Assembly: GCA_020725265.1 (NCBI GenBank)
Contig: DYFK01000001.1
Coordinates: 290,969-354,968, forward strand
Length of the DNA stretch: 64,000 bases
Source: Hydrogenophilus sp.
GTDB taxonomy: Bacteria; Pseudomonadota; Gammaproteobacteria; Burkholderiales; Thiobacillaceae
Reading direction: 5' to 3'
Shown here: piece after piece, positions 41,505 through 52,326 of the stretch
How the letters are laid out: every line of letters starts with the position of its first letter
How positions within the stretch are numbered: the first letter of the stretch is position 1
The notes under the pieces: model-generated
What the model saw: the letters and a program-made list of their open reading frames with translations, nothing else
Database searches by the model: none
Told to the model about the DNA's origin: nothing
Translations under genes and position numbers: made by a program

Positions 41505-44284
41505 GCGCGCGCCTCCTCGGGGTTCAGCGCGGGATGCCGCGCTTGCGGGCGGTCGAGATGGTAGCCCTGGGCGAGATCGACGCCGAGTTCGGCCAGCAGG
41601 CTCAGGGTGCCTTCATCCTCGACGAATTCGGCGACCGTGGTCTTGCCTAGACCGCGCGCGACTTCGACCATGCCGCGCACGAATACCTGGTTGTCGTGAT
41701 CGTGCGGCAGGTTGCGGATGAACATGCCATCGAGCTTGATGGTGTCGACGCGGATGTGCTTGAGGTAGGCGAAGGAGGCGAAGCCGGCGCCGAAATCGTC
41801 CAGGCAGACCCGGCAGCCGGCGCGCTTGAGCGCCTCGATGAAGCGCTCGGCATCGGTCAGGTCGGACACGGCGGCGGTCTCGGTGACCTCGATCAGCAGC
41901 CGGGCCGGATCGGCGCCGTGCTCGCGCAGCAGGTAGGTGATGTAGCCGGGCAGTCCGGGGTCGTCGAACGAGCGGCCGGAGATGTTGACGGCGATGGCCG
42001 GCGCGCGCGGGTTGTCGGCAAGCATGTGGATCACCCGGGCCAGCACCCAACGGTCGATTTCCAGGATCTTCCGGCTCTTCTCGGCGATCGGGATGAACTG
42101 GCCCGGCGGCACCAACTCGCCGGTGTTGGCGTCGCGCAGACGGATCAGCGCTTCCAGGTGCGAGAGTCGGCGATCGGCGACGGTGTAGACGCCCTGGAAA
42201 TGCAGTTCGAACAGGTCGTGGTCGAGCGCGTGCACCAGCCGCTCGTTCCAGGACAGGCGGTTGACCATTTCCGGCGTGGTGTCGAGGTCGGCGCGGTAGG
42301 CGCGCCAGGCATTCTTGCCGGCGTGCTTGGCCTGATACATGGCGGCGTCGGCGCAGGCGACCAACTGGTCCTGGTCGGCGGCGTGTTCGGGGAACAGGGC
42401 GATGCCAAGGCTGGACGAGATGTGCAGGGTCTGGCCCTCGAAGCGGAACGGGATGCCGGCGACCGCGCGCACGATGCGTTCGGCCAGCGCTTCCGCCTGC
42501 AGGCGGTTGGCGTTGGGCATGAGCACGGCGAATTCGTCGCCGCCGAGGCGGAACAGCATTTCGTTGCGCCGGGTCAGGCCGGAAACCTCGCCGGCGACCC
42601 GGATCAGCAGCGCGTCGCCGGCGCGGTGGCCAAAATGGTCGTTGATGGTCTTGAATTCATCGAGATCGAAGTACAGCAGCGCGGACGGCGAGCCGTAGCG
42701 TCCGGATTCCGACAGCATGCGCTCCAGTTCGATCTCGAAGCGGTGCCGGTTGTACAGGCCGGTGAGGGAATCACGTTCGGCCAGGTAGAGCAGTTGCTCG
42801 GCGGTCTGGCGTTCGCCGGTGACGTCCTCGTAGATCCACAGATAGCCGATGAAGTGGGCATCGCGGTCGCGCACCGCGTAGCTGAGCTGGGTGACGATGC
42901 GGCCATCCTCGACCACGATTTCGCGGCTCTCGCCATCTTCCTGGTGTTCCAGAAGCTGGCTGATGTAGGTCTGGTAGTCGTCGCCGCGCAGGACCGCGCA
43001 GGCGGACGCGTTGAACGCCGCGCGCACCGGCTCGCCGACCAGGTTATGGCGTTCCGGCAGGCGCCAGATATAGCCAAGCGCGGGGTTGTGATAGATCACC
43101 CGGCCATCGACGCCAACGAACAGGATGCCCAGGTTCATCGCCGACAGCAGCGCCTGAAGGCGCGCGCGCTCGGTCTCGGCGCCAAGCAGGTATTCCAGCG
43201 CCTTTTGCTCCGAGCGCTTGAGGTCGCTGATGTCGCGGATGCTGGCGCGGATGCCGAGGAACTGGTTTTCCCGGCTGTAGATCGGGTGCCAGTTGACCGC
43301 CGCCCAGAAACGGGCGCCATCCTTGCGTCGCATTTCGAACTGGTAGCCCTCGCCAGCGGCGCCGGACAGCGCATCCTGGAAACGCCGGCCGGCGGTCGAC
43401 CGGAATTCCTCGGTGATCAGCGCCAGCGGAAAACCGGGCAGGGTCAGGCATTCCTCGGCGGTATAGCCGACGATACGCTGCGCCGAGGGGTTGACCCAGA
43501 TGGTGCGGCCGGTCGGTTCGATCCACAGTTCGAGGTCGTAGGTGTAGTTGGCGATGGCGAAGAAACGCTGCTCGCTGTCGCGCAGTTCCGACAGACGCGC
43601 GCGCAACTGGTGCGACATCTGCCGGAAGGCGGCGGCAAGCTGGCCGACCTCGTCGCCGCCGGCGGCCGGCAGCAGGGCATCGAAATCCTGGCTGGCGAAC
43701 GCCCGGCTGGCGCGCGTCAGTTGTTCCAGCCGGCGGGTCAGCAGATAGCCAAGCAGGGACAGCGTGAAGAAGGTCAGCACCACCGCCGCCAGACCGGCGT
43801 TGATGCCCTGACGCACCACGCGTTCACGCGCCTGGGCCAGGAAATCGGTGGCGATGCCGAAATGCAGCCGGCCGTATTCGTGGCCAGCCAATGTGATCGG
43901 GATGCGCACGTCATGCACGGGATCGGCCGTGCCCGCGCGTAATTCCGGGGCCGGCGTCGGTAGCGGCTGGTCGGGCGCGATGCCGGAGGCGGCGACACGA
44001 AAGCCTTCGCTGTCGAGCAAGGCCAGATAGACATAGCTGTCGTTCTGGCGGGCTTCGTCCAGGATTTCCCCGAGTGTGCCGTAGTCGCGCTGCATCAGCG
44101 GTGTCGCCAACGCGGCGTTGAGCAGGGGGATGGCGCTGTCGATGCGCAGCTGGGTCTTGCGCACCAGCTCGTCCTCGGTCAGATGGATGTGGCCGAGCAC
44201 CAGCATGGAAATGATCACCGCCTCGACCAGCAGGCCGGCCAGGGTCAGCTTGAGCCAGAGCGGCGCGCGCAGGGACGATTTCAA
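41501..44284 (-). CDS. Membrane sensor with HAMP, two PAS, GGDEF and EAL domains
   Basis: A 927-residue c-di-GMP enzyme. Membrane helices lie at about 12-31 and 161-183, bounding a periplasmic sensor region. HAMP follows (about 184-237), then PAS domains (about 240-360, 372-490), GGDEF (about 500-660, GGDEF at 581-585) and EAL (about 680-920, EAL at 711-713). The EAL residues look intact (EALIRL, NISGRSF, EVTETA, LDDFGAGF, IKLDG). The GGDEF RxxD I-site is degenerate (RRNE). It starts with TTG at 44284 overlapping the stop of the upstream binding-protein gene (TTGA), suggesting coupled synthesis with that periplasmic protein, a possible ligand-presenting partner. Confidence 0.85.
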   Translation of the reverse strand: MKSSLRAPLWLKLTLAGLLVEAVIISMLVLGHIHLTEDELVRKTQLRIDSAIPLLNAALATPLMQRDYGTLGEILDEARQNDSYVYLALLDSEGFRVAASGIAPDQPLPTPAPELRAGTADPVHDVRIPITLAGHEYGRLHFGIATDFLAQARERVVRQGINAGLAAVVLTFFTLSLLGYLLTRRLEQLTRASRAFASQDFDALLPAAGGDEVGQLAAAFRQMSHQLRARLSELRDSEQRFFAIANYTYDLELWIEPTGRTIWVNPSAQRIVGYTAEECLTLPGFPLALITEEFRSTAGRRFQDALSGAAGEGYQFEMRRKDGARFWAAVNWHPIYSRENQFLGIRASIRDISDLKRSEQKALEYLLGAETERARLQALLSAMNLGILFVGVDGRVIYHNPALGYIWRLPERHNLVGEPVRAAFNASACAVLRGDDYQTYISQLLEHQEDGESREIVVEDGRIVTQLSYAVRDRDAHFIGYLWIYEDVTGERQTAEQLLYLAERDSLTGLYNRHRFEIELERMLSESGRYGSPSALLYFDLDEFKTINDHFGHRAGDALLIRVAGEVSGLTRRNEMLFRLGGDEFAVLMPNANRLQAEALAERIVRAVAGIPFRFEGQTLHISSSLGIALFPEHAADQDQLVACADAAMYQAKHAGKNAWRAYRADLDTTPEMVNRLSWNERLVHALDHDLFELHFQGVYTVADRRLSHLEALIRLRDANTGELVPPGQFIPIAEKSRKILEIDRWVLARVIHMLADNPRAPAIAVNISGRSFDDPGLPGYITYLLREHGADPARLLIEVTETAAVSDLTDAERFIEALKRAGCRVCLDDFGAGFASFAYLKHIRVDTIKLDGMFIRNLPHDHDNQVFVRGMVEVARGLGKTTVAEFVEDEGTLSLLAELGVDLAQGYHLDRPQARHPALNPEEARA

Positions 44285-45138
44285 GGCTTGAGCAGCTTGC
44301 GGGTTTCCTTGAGATAAGGATCGCCCCGCTTCATGCTGGTTTCGTTGACCGGCCGGATGCCGGAGTAGCCGGTCCGGCCGAGGAAATCGATGCCTTCCAT
44401 CTCGCCCGGAAACGCCAGGACCAGGGCGCGCAGGCGCGCCACCTCGGCCTTGTCGGCATCGGGCTTGAGCAGGAACACGAAGGCGGGAATGTCGGCGATG
44501 TGCTTGTGCAGGATCAGCCGGTCGCGGACCTCGGCGGGCATCTGCAACAGCCCCTGGCTGGTGGTGACGGCGGCCGCCGACAAGCCGGTGACCAGGGAGT
44601 GGGCGGCGCTGGCGTGGGTGCGGTGCTCGCGCACGCGGTAGTCGCGATCGGCCTCCAGGCCGTGCTCCTCCAGATAGACCAGCGCCGCCATGACCGTGAT
44701 CGCGAGCCGGTCGATGACCGCCAGTTGCTTGCCGCGCAGATCGGCGGGTGAAGTCAGCGGGCGATCAGCGTTGTACACCAGCAGGGTGTCGTGATCGGGC
44801 GCGAACTGGGCGATCGGCTGGAAGCCGGCCTCCTTCTGCGCGAGTCGGGCGAAATGCGCGGGCGTGATCGTCAGGTCGAAATCTCCGCGCAGGACGCGGG
44901 CGTGATAGCGGGCGAAATCCGGGGCGCTTTCGACCCGAACCGGGCGCTTGAGCGCTTTTTCCAGATACAGCCGCATCGGTTCGTAGCGTTCCACGAGCAC
45001 GCGCGTGCTGTGGATGGGCAGCACGCCGAGGGTGAACACCGGTGTCTCGGCGGCGGCGCGGCCGGCGAGGACGAACAGGGCGGCGAGGACGAACAGGGCG
45101 GCGCGCGCCAACCGGATGGAGCGGATGCCGCCCACCAT
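44281..45138 (-). CDS. PhnD-like periplasmic substrate-binding protein
   Basis: A 285-residue exported protein. A signal peptide (about 1-30, cleavage after AAAE region) precedes a PhnD-superfamily binding fold: FTLGVLPIHSTRVLVERYEPMRLYLEKAL is the typical opening; DFDLTITPAHFARLA and LRGKQLAVIDRLAI follow. These proteins bind phosphonate, phosphite or unrelated oxyanions. No ABC permease or ATPase accompanies it; instead the next gene, translationally coupled, is a membrane GGDEF-EAL sensor. I infer a sensing role rather than uptake. The start is at ATG 45138, immediately beyond the argA stop. Confidence 0.8.
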   Translation of the reverse strand: MVGGIRSIRLARAALFVLAALFVLAGRAAAETPVFTLGVLPIHSTRVLVERYEPMRLYLEKALKRPVRVESAPDFARYHARVLRGDFDLTITPAHFARLAQKEAGFQPIAQFAPDHDTLLVYNADRPLTSPADLRGKQLAVIDRLAITVMAALVYLEEHGLEADRDYRVREHRTHASAAHSLVTGLSAAAVTTSQGLLQMPAEVRDRLILHKHIADIPAFVFLLKPDADKAEVARLRALVLAFPGEMEGIDFLGRTGYSGIRPVNETSMKRGDPYLKETRKLLKP

Positions 45139-45139
45139 G

Positions 45140-46474
45140 TCAGGCCGGCTCCAGCGTCTTGACCAGCACCTTGGAACGGCGCTGCCAGTTGTACAGCTCG
45201 ATACGCGGCGCCGGCAGGTCTTCCGGCGCGCCGAGCACGAAACCGCGTTCGATGAACCAGTGCGCGGTGCGCGTGGTGAGCACGAACAGCCTGTCCAGGC
45301 CGGCCTGGCGGGCGGCCGCTTCGACCACTTCGAGCAGGGCGTCGCCGCGACCGGCGCGGCGGAACTCGGGCGCCACCGCCAGGCAGGCCATCTCGCCGGC
45401 GCGCGCGTCCGGATACGGATACAGCGCGACGCAGCCGACCACGCGGCCATCCAGTTCGTCGACGAAGAACTGCTCGACTTCCTGTTCCAGGCGCTCGCGC
45501 GAGCGGCGCACGAGGACGCCGCCGGCTTCCAGCGGTTCGATCACCGAAAGAATGCCGCCAACGTCCTCGATCTTGGCCGGCCGCACGGTTTCCAGGGCCA
45601 GCCGGGCGACCATGGTGCCGACGCCCTGGTGGGTGAACAGCTCCATCAGCACGGCGCCGTCGAGCGCGCGCGGCAGCAGGTGCGCGCGGCGCACGCCCTG
45701 GCGACAGGCCTGGGCGGCATGGGGCAGGTAGAGCTTGAGATCACCGTCCGGCAGACTCTTGACCAGACGCGAGGCGGCGGCGGCGGTGAGCTGGCTGATG
45801 TGGTTGCCGCGCGCGTCCGCGCAATCGCCGCGATCGAGCAGGAAGATCAGCTTCTCCGCCTGGAGGGCGATGGCCGCGGCGGTGGCGACCTCCTCCAGGG
45901 TCAGGTTGAAGACCTCGCCGGTCGGTGAATAGCCAAGCGGTGACAGCAGCACGATCTCGCCGGCGGCGAGCCGATCGGCGATGGCGCGGTCGGCGATCTT
46001 GCGCACCTCGCCGGTGAACATCAGGTCGACGCCGTCGACCACGCCCACCGGCCGGGCGGTGACGAAATTGCCGGACGCGACCCGGATTTCCGCGCCCGCC
46101 ATCGGCGTGTTGGGCAGGCCGACCGAAAGCAGGCTTTCGATGTCGACACGGACCGAACCGACCGCGTCCTTGACGTGTTCGAGGGTGTCGGCGTCGGTGA
46201 CCCGGCGATCCTGGACGTACATGGCGTCGACGCCGAGATCGCGCAGCCGTTCCTCGACCTGTGGACGCACGCCATGCGCCAGCACCAGACGCACGCCGAG
46301 ACTGTTGAGCAGGTTGAAATCGTGGATCAGGCCACGCAGGCCGGTCTCGTCGGTGAGCGCGTCGCCGCCGAAGGCGATCACGAAGGTCTTGCCACGAAAG
46401 GCGTGGATGTAGGGCGCGGCCGCGCGGAACCACTCGACGAAGGCGGTAGTGTCGGTGTCCGCGGATTTGGTCAT
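45140..46474 (-). CDS. argA: Amino-acid N-acetyltransferase (N-acetylglutamate synthase)
   Basis: A 444-residue bifunctional-fold enzyme. Residues about 15-280 are the amino-acid-kinase domain (YIHAFRGKTFVIAFGGDAL, LVLAHGVRPQVEERL, LSPLGYSPTGEVFNL) used for arginine feedback. Residues about 300-444 are the GNAT acetyltransferase domain (LAVAPEFRRAGRGDALLE is the acetyl-CoA loop). It makes N-acetylglutamate, the first step of arginine synthesis, and is of normal ArgA length. The ATG at 46474 lies 106 bases after rsmE; the downstream signalling genes follow with almost no spacing. Confidence 0.93.
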   Translation of the reverse strand: MTKSADTDTTAFVEWFRAAAPYIHAFRGKTFVIAFGGDALTDETGLRGLIHDFNLLNSLGVRLVLAHGVRPQVEERLRDLGVDAMYVQDRRVTDADTLEHVKDAVGSVRVDIESLLSVGLPNTPMAGAEIRVASGNFVTARPVGVVDGVDLMFTGEVRKIADRAIADRLAAGEIVLLSPLGYSPTGEVFNLTLEEVATAAAIALQAEKLIFLLDRGDCADARGNHISQLTAAAASRLVKSLPDGDLKLYLPHAAQACRQGVRRAHLLPRALDGAVLMELFTHQGVGTMVARLALETVRPAKIEDVGGILSVIEPLEAGGVLVRRSRERLEQEVEQFFVDELDGRVVGCVALYPYPDARAGEMACLAVAPEFRRAGRGDALLEVVEAAARQAGLDRLFVLTTRTAHWFIERGFVLGAPEDLPAPRIELYNWQRRSKVLVKTLEPA

Positions 46475-46580
46475 GTCGTCATCTCCGGCGCGGGCGCGCG
46501 GCGCGCGTGTATCAGGGCGGTCATTGTTTCGACCACCAGCGCGAAAACTTGAGAAATCGCCAGGGTCGGGGCCGCGCGTT

Positions 46581-47312
46581 TCACCGGAAATCCCCCCAGC
46601 GCGCCTGCAAGGCGGCGAGCGCGGCGAGCGCCGCCGTCTCGGTACGCAATACGCGTGGCCCCAGGCGCAGCGGCTGGAAGCCGGCGGCGAGCGCGGCGAC
46701 GCGCTCGGCGGGATCGAAGCCGCCTTCGGGCCCCGCCAGGAGCACGAGCTCTTCCCCTGGCGCTGGCGCCGGCAAGCCCTCCAGGCCGACGACCGCCTCC
46801 GGGTCGAGCAGGTAGCGTCCGGCGGCCGGACTGCCCGCGCGCAGCCAGTCGCGCAGATCGCGGATCGGCGCCACCTCGGGCACGACATTGCGGCCGCATT
46901 GCTCGCAGGCGGCGACGACCACACCCCGCCAGTGCCGTCTCCGGCGTTCGAGCTTGTCACCGGCCAGGCGGACCACGCAGCGGCGCATGTCGAGCGGCTG
47001 GATCGCGGCGACACCGAGTTCCACCGCCTTCTGGATGGTCAGGTCCATGCGTTCGCCGCTGGAAATGCCCTGGGCCAGGGTGATCCGCAGCGGCGATTCG
47101 CGGTCCGGTTCCGCGCGCGCGCCCAGCCGCGCGGCGGCGCCGCGCCCACTGGTTTCGAGCACGCCGGGATATTCACCGCCGTCACCGTTGAACAGCGTCA
47201 CCGTTTCCCCCGCGCGCAGGCGCAACACGCCGATCGCGTGGCGGGCGACGGCGTCGGGCAACTCGACCAGGCGGTCGGCGGCGAGCGGGAAATCGCAGAA
47301 AAAGCGCGGCAT
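46581..47312 (-). CDS. rsmE: 16S rRNA (uracil-1498-N3)-methyltransferase
   Basis: A 243-residue SPOUT-class methyltransferase. It opens MPRFFCDFPL and shows an N-terminal PUA-like part, LAQGISSGERMDLTIQKAVELGV, ACEQCGRNVVPEV, the LLAGPEGGFDPAE SAM-binding knot and GPRVLRTETAALAALAAL. It methylates U1498 of 16S rRNA. The start at ATG 47312 is chosen because RsmE proteins begin MPRFF. It is divergent from the thioredoxin-like gene. Confidence 0.94.
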   Translation of the reverse strand: MPRFFCDFPLAADRLVELPDAVARHAIGVLRLRAGETVTLFNGDGGEYPGVLETSGRGAAARLGARAEPDRESPLRITLAQGISSGERMDLTIQKAVELGVAAIQPLDMRRCVVRLAGDKLERRRRHWRGVVVAACEQCGRNVVPEVAPIRDLRDWLRAGSPAAGRYLLDPEAVVGLEGLPAPAPGEELVLLAGPEGGFDPAERVAALAAGFQPLRLGPRVLRTETAALAALAALQARWGDFR

Positions 47313-47390
47313 GCTGGATATGAGGGGCGGCCGGGAAGGCATCGGGTGGGTGATATTATCCGGCCGTCCGCCATTCAGGAGCTGCGCATC

Positions 47391-47948
47391 GTGGTACGCA
47401 TGGAAACCCCGGTCTGCGATTTCGGCTGGAAAGCCGTGGATTTCGACCTGCCCGGTGTCGACGGGCGCCGTTACACCCTCCGCGACGTCGCCGGCCCGAA
47501 CGGGTTGCTGGTCATGTTCATCTGCAACCACTGCCCCTACGTCAAGGCGGTCATCCATCGCATCATCCGCGACGTCGCCGAGCTGCGGACGCTGGGCGTC
47601 GGCGCCATCGCGATCATGTCGAACGATCCGACCGAATACCCGGAAGACGACTTCGAGCACATGCGCCGGATCGCCGCCGACCTGAAATTCCCGATGCCCT
47701 ACGTGGTCGACGCCAGCCAGGAGGTCGCCCAGGCCTATGGCGCGGTGTGCACACCCGACTTCTTCGGCTTCAACCGCGATCTGGAATTGCAGTATCGCGG
47801 CCGTCTCGACGAATCGCGCAAGGAAACCGCGCCGGAAGGCGCGCGCCGCGATCTGTTCGAGGCCATGAAGCAGGTCGCCGAAACCGGCCGGGGTCCGGCG
47901 GAGCAGATTCCGAGCATGGGCTGTTCGATCAAATGGAAAAATACGTAA
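47391..47948 (+). CDS. Thioredoxin-like (AhpC/TSA-type) family protein
   Basis: A 185-residue protein. The fold begins KAVDFDLPGVDGRRYTLRDVAG, and the CxxC is in FICNHCPYVKAV (residues about 42-50), the redox pair of thioredoxin-like peroxiredoxin/TlpA relatives. GAVCTPDFFGFNRD is the cis-Pro region. No signal peptide, so it is cytoplasmic. I choose GTG 47391 since AGGAG at 47377-47381 is well spaced for it; ATG 47400 would be too far. It may reduce or repair thiols; the substrate is unknown. Confidence 0.82.
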   Translation: MVRMETPVCDFGWKAVDFDLPGVDGRRYTLRDVAGPNGLLVMFICNHCPYVKAVIHRIIRDVAELRTLGVGAIAIMSNDPTEYPEDDFEHMRRIAADLKFPMPYVVDASQEVAQAYGAVCTPDFFGFNRDLELQYRGRLDESRKETAPEGARRDLFEAMKQVAETGRGPAEQIPSMGCSIKWKNT

Positions 47949-47966
47949 GCGGATCGCGGTCGACGG

Positions 47967-48824
47967 ATGTTGGAACCCTCCCGTGACCCCATGCCGATGA
48001 CCGCCAGCCCGCCACCCCCGACCAGCGACCTCGTGGCCGCCGTCATCGAAGCCTGTCGCGCGGTCGGCCGCGAGGAGGTGATGCCGCGCTATCTCAAGGT
48101 CGCGCATGAGCGCAAGGTCGACGGCAGCCTGCTCACCGAAGCCGACATCGCCGCGCAGAACGCGCTGATCACCCGTCTGCGCGCGATCGCGCCCTACCCG
48201 GTGCTGGGCGAGGAGATGACCGACGAGGAACAGCGCGACGTCTGGGCGCTCGGTGGCGACGGCTTCTGGTGCGTCGACCCGATCGACGGCACCAGCAATT
48301 TCGTCAACGGACTGCCGTTCTTCGCGGTCTCGGTGGCCCTGATCCGCGACCGCCGCAGTGTGCTCGGCGTGGTCTACGATCCGACCGCCGACGAAGCCTT
48401 CCACGCGGTTCTCGGCGGCGGCGCGTACATGAATGGCGCGCGTCTGCCGCTGAAGGAGCCGCCGACCGAACTGCGCCGCTGCATGGCCGGCATCGAACTC
48501 AAGCGCATCGACCGCGCCCTGGCCGGCCGCCTGGCCCAGGAGCATCCGTTCAGCTCCCAGCGCAACCTTGGCGCCAGCACCCTGGATTGGTGCTACGTCG
48601 CCGCCGGCCGACTGCATGTCTATCTGCATGGCGGCCAGAAACTCTGGGATTACGCCGCCGGCTGCCTGATCCTGCGCGAGGCGGGCGGCGCCGCCTGCAA
48701 GATGGACGGTTCCGATTTCACCGACGGCGATCCCTGGTGCCGCTCGGTTCTGGCCGCGCAAACCACGGAACTGCTGACGCAATGGCGGGACTGGCTGGGC
48801 ACCGACGCGACGGCGACCGGTTGA
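47967..48824 (+). CDS. Inositol-monophosphatase-family phosphatase (histidinol-phosphatase/3'(2'),5'-bisphosphate type)
   Basis: A 285-residue FIG-superfamily phosphatase. Metal-binding motifs are GEEMTDEE, DPIDGTSNFVNGLPFF and the C-terminal WDYAAGCLILREAGG. These define lithium-sensitive Mg2+-dependent phosphatases, but whether it acts on histidinol phosphate, inositol phosphate or PAP cannot be read from motifs. ATGs at 47991 and 47997 are alternative starts; the N-terminal ~20 residues are Pro-rich and probably not folded. It follows the thioredoxin-like gene by 18 bases. Confidence 0.83.
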   Translation: MLEPSRDPMPMTASPPPPTSDLVAAVIEACRAVGREEVMPRYLKVAHERKVDGSLLTEADIAAQNALITRLRAIAPYPVLGEEMTDEEQRDVWALGGDGFWCVDPIDGTSNFVNGLPFFAVSVALIRDRRSVLGVVYDPTADEAFHAVLGGGAYMNGARLPLKEPPTELRRCMAGIELKRIDRALAGRLAQEHPFSSQRNLGASTLDWCYVAAGRLHVYLHGGQKLWDYAAGCLILREAGGAACKMDGSDFTDGDPWCRSVLAAQTTELLTQWRDWLGTDATATG

Positions 48825-49091
48825 CGCCTCATCCCATCCCGATTCCGGTTCTTGTGCCTTGCAACATGAGAGCACCATAAGTCATTGGTCTGTATATATA
48901 AAAATATTTTAGTTTTTGCGCCCATCGTTACCGAACCCCGAAAAATCAAGGCGGTCGCCCGGGTTTGCCCTACTGGCGCGGGATTTCAGCGTTTCCCCTG
49001 GCTTGCTCTGCTTCTGGCGCCTACGACATAATCAAAGCTTTCCGCCCATCGCGGACCAAAAATTCTTATTTTTCTCTAAGGAAACAAAGAC
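48825..49091 (+). promoter_or_regulatory. Promoter/leader region of the tkt-gap-pgk-pyk-fba operon
   Basis: 267 bases without a gene. It starts GC-rich and passes an AT-rich stretch (48891-48916) containing AAAATATTTT, a likely bent or regulator-bound segment. A sigma70-type pair TTGCTC (49003-49008) and CATAAT (49027-49032), 18 bases apart, could be the promoter, leaving a ~50-base leader. TAAGGA just before the tkt ATG is the ribosome-binding site. I see no clear TNA-N7-TNA CbbR site, and no strong terminator after the preceding gene. Confidence 0.4.
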
Positions 49092-51080
49092 ATGGCAACA
49101 CGTACCGACCTCGCGAACGCCATCCGCGCCCTGGCCATGGATGCGGTCGAGAAGGCCAAGTCCGGCCACCCGGGCGCCCCGATGGGCATGGCGGAAATCT
49201 CCGAAGTGGTCTGGAACCATCACCTGCGCCACAACCCGGCCAATCCCAAGTGGCCGGATCGCGACCGCTTCGTGCTGTCCAACGGCCACGGTTCCATGTT
49301 GATCTACGCCCTGTTGCACCTGACCGGCTACGACGTCACCACCGATGACCTGAAGAACTTCCGCCAGCTGCATTCCAGGACCCCCGGCCACCCCGAGTAC
49401 GGCTACACCCCGGGCGTCGAGACCACCACCGGCCCGCTCGGCCAGGGCATCACCAACGCCGTCGGCATGGCGCTGGCGGAAAAGCTGCTGGCTCACGAGT
49501 TCAACAAGCCCGGCTTCGACATCGTCAACCATCACACCTACGTGTTCATGGGCGATGGCTGCATGATGGAAGGCATCTCGCACGAGGCCTGCGCGCTGGC
49601 CGGCACCTGGAAGCTGAACAAGCTGATCGCGTTCTGGGACGACAACGGCATTTCCATCGACGGCCATACCGAAGGCTGGTTCACCGACGACACGCCGAAG
49701 CGCTTCGAAGCCTACGGCTGGAACGTCATCGCCAATATCGACGGGCATGACCCGGTTGCCATCGAAGCCGCCGTGCAGAAGGCCAAGCAGTCCGCCGACA
49801 AGCCGACCCTGATCTGCTGCAAGACCATCATCGGCAAGGGCTCGCCGAACAAGGAAGGCACCCACGATGTGCACGGCGCCGCGCTCGGCCAGGCCGAAGT
49901 CGACGCCACCCGCAAGCATCTGGGCTGGAATCACGAGCCGTTCGTCATCCCCCAGGATGTCTACGAGGGCTGGGATGCCAAGACCAAGGGCGAAGGTCTG
50001 GAGAAACTGTGGTCGAACAAGTTCGCCGAGTACGCCAAGCAGTTCCCCGAGCTGGCCGCCGAGTTCACCCGCCGCATGGCCGGTGATCTGCCCGCCGACT
50101 GGGATGCCCGCGTCCAGGCCGCGCTGGCCACCACGCTGGAGAAGGCCGAGACCGTGGCTACCCGCAAGGCCAGCCAGCTCGCCATCGAACGCCTGGTCTC
50201 GACCCTGCCCGAGCGCGTCGGCGGCTCCGCCGACCTGACCGGTTCCAACCTGACCAACTGGCCCGGCTGCCACACCCTGCACCGCAACCCGGGCGGCAAC
50301 TACATCTCCTACGGCGTGCGTGAGTTCGGCATGAGCCACATCATGAACGGCATGGCCCTGCACGGCGGCATCCTGCCGTTCGGCGGCACCTTCCTGATGT
50401 TCTCGGAATACGCCCGCAACGCCCTGCGCATGTCCGCGCTGATGAAGCAGCGGGTGATCTACGTGTTCACCCACGACTCCATCGGCCTGGGCGAGGACGG
50501 CCCGACCCACCAGCCGGTCGAGCAAACCGCCACCCTGCGCATGATCCCCAACATGTCGGTCTGGCGTCCCTGCGACACCACCGAGACCCTGGTGGCCTGG
50601 GCCGCCGGCGTCGAGAAGAAGGATGGCCCCACCAGCCTGATCCTGTCCCGCCAGAACCTGCCCTTCATCCAGCGCGGCGATGACCAGATCGCCGCCATCC
50701 GCAAGGGCGGCTACGTGCTGTCCGACTGCGACGGCACGCCCGCCGTGGTGATGATCGCCACCGGTTCCGAGGTCGAGCTGGCCCTGAAGGCCCAGGAAGC
50801 CCTGAAGGCCGACGGCATCGCCGCCCGCGTGGTGTCCATGCCCTGCACCAACACCTTCGACGCCCAGGACGCCGCCTACAAGGCCAGCGTGCTGCCCGCC
50901 GGCGTCAAGCGTGTCGCCATCGAAGCCGGCGTCACCGACGGCTGGTACAAGTACGTGGGTCTGGACGGCGCCGTCATCGGCCTGGACCGCTTCGGCGAAT
51001 CCGCGCCCGCGCCCGCCCTGTTCAAGGAATTCGGCTTCACCGTCGAGAACGTCGTGGCCAAGACCAAGGCCGTTTTGTGA
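49092..51080 (+). CDS. tkt: Transketolase
   Basis: A 662-residue thiamine-diphosphate enzyme. The N-terminal [29 protein letters not shown], the TPP motif [18 protein letters not shown], the catalytic His-bearing [14 protein letters not shown] and [14 protein letters not shown] segments are intact. It moves two-carbon units in the Calvin cycle and pentose-phosphate pathway. It is the first gene of the operon with gap, pgk, pyk and fba, and codon use is strongly biased to C/G-ending codons, as in highly expressed genes. Confidence 0.97.
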   Translation: MATRTDLANAIRALAMDAVEKAKSGHPGAPMGMAEISEVVWNHHLRHNPANPKWPDRDRFVLSNGHGSMLIYALLHLTGYDVTTDDLKNFRQLHSRTPGHPEYGYTPGVETTTGPLGQGITNAVGMALAEKLLAHEFNKPGFDIVNHHTYVFMGDGCMMEGISHEACALAGTWKLNKLIAFWDDNGISIDGHTEGWFTDDTPKRFEAYGWNVIANIDGHDPVAIEAAVQKAKQSADKPTLICCKTIIGKGSPNKEGTHDVHGAALGQAEVDATRKHLGWNHEPFVIPQDVYEGWDAKTKGEGLEKLWSNKFAEYAKQFPELAAEFTRRMAGDLPADWDARVQAALATTLEKAETVATRKASQLAIERLVSTLPERVGGSADLTGSNLTNWPGCHTLHRNPGGNYISYGVREFGMSHIMNGMALHGGILPFGGTFLMFSEYARNALRMSALMKQRVIYVFTHDSIGLGEDGPTHQPVEQTATLRMIPNMSVWRPCDTTETLVAWAAGVEKKDGPTSLILSRQNLPFIQRGDDQIAAIRKGGYVLSDCDGTPAVVMIATGSEVELALKAQEALKADGIAARVVSMPCTNTFDAQDAAYKASVLPAGVKRVAIEAGVTDGWYKYVGLDGAVIGLDRFGESAPAPALFKEFGFTVENVVAKTKAVL

Positions 51081-51087
51081 TTGACCC

Positions 51088-51136
51088 GCAGGAGCGGCCT
51101 TCGGGCCGCGAATCGCGGGCAATAGCCCGCTCCTGC
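51088..51136. repeat. REP-like element with two inner hairpins between tkt and gap
   Basis: Outer arms GCAGGAGCG and CGCTCCTGC enclose two smaller stems: CGGCC-TTCG-GGCCG (a stable UUCG-type loop) and GCGGGC-AATA-GCCCGC. The cloverleaf-like layout is that of dispersed REP elements of Pseudomonas-like and betaproteobacterial genomes. In the operon mRNA it would fold and could protect or separate tkt and gap. Confidence 0.8.
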
Positions 51137-51157
51137 ACAGATTTACATCATCAATAA

Positions 51158-52168
<1,011 letters not shown>

Positions 52169-52171
52169 GTA

Positions 52172-52258
52172 AGTCGAGAGTGGAGAGTCGAGAGTGGAGA
52201 GTGAAAAGCTCCCCCCGCTTGGCTCTCCTCCTTTTCTCTCGGCTCTCGGCTCTCGACT
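52172..52258. repeat. Heptamer-built inverted repeat between gap and pgk
   Basis: The left arm (52172-52203) alternates the 7-bp units GTCGAGA and GTGGAGA; the right arm (52222-52258) carries their complements (CTCTCGG, CTCTCGA). The transcript would form one long imperfect hairpin. Related elements follow pgk (53512) and pyk (55033). Confidence 0.85.
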
Positions 52259-52326
52259 GAACCTACTGAGTTGTAAGAAATAGGTCTGCCTATCTCTTAC
52301 CGCTTAACTCTCCAAGGAGCACAACA

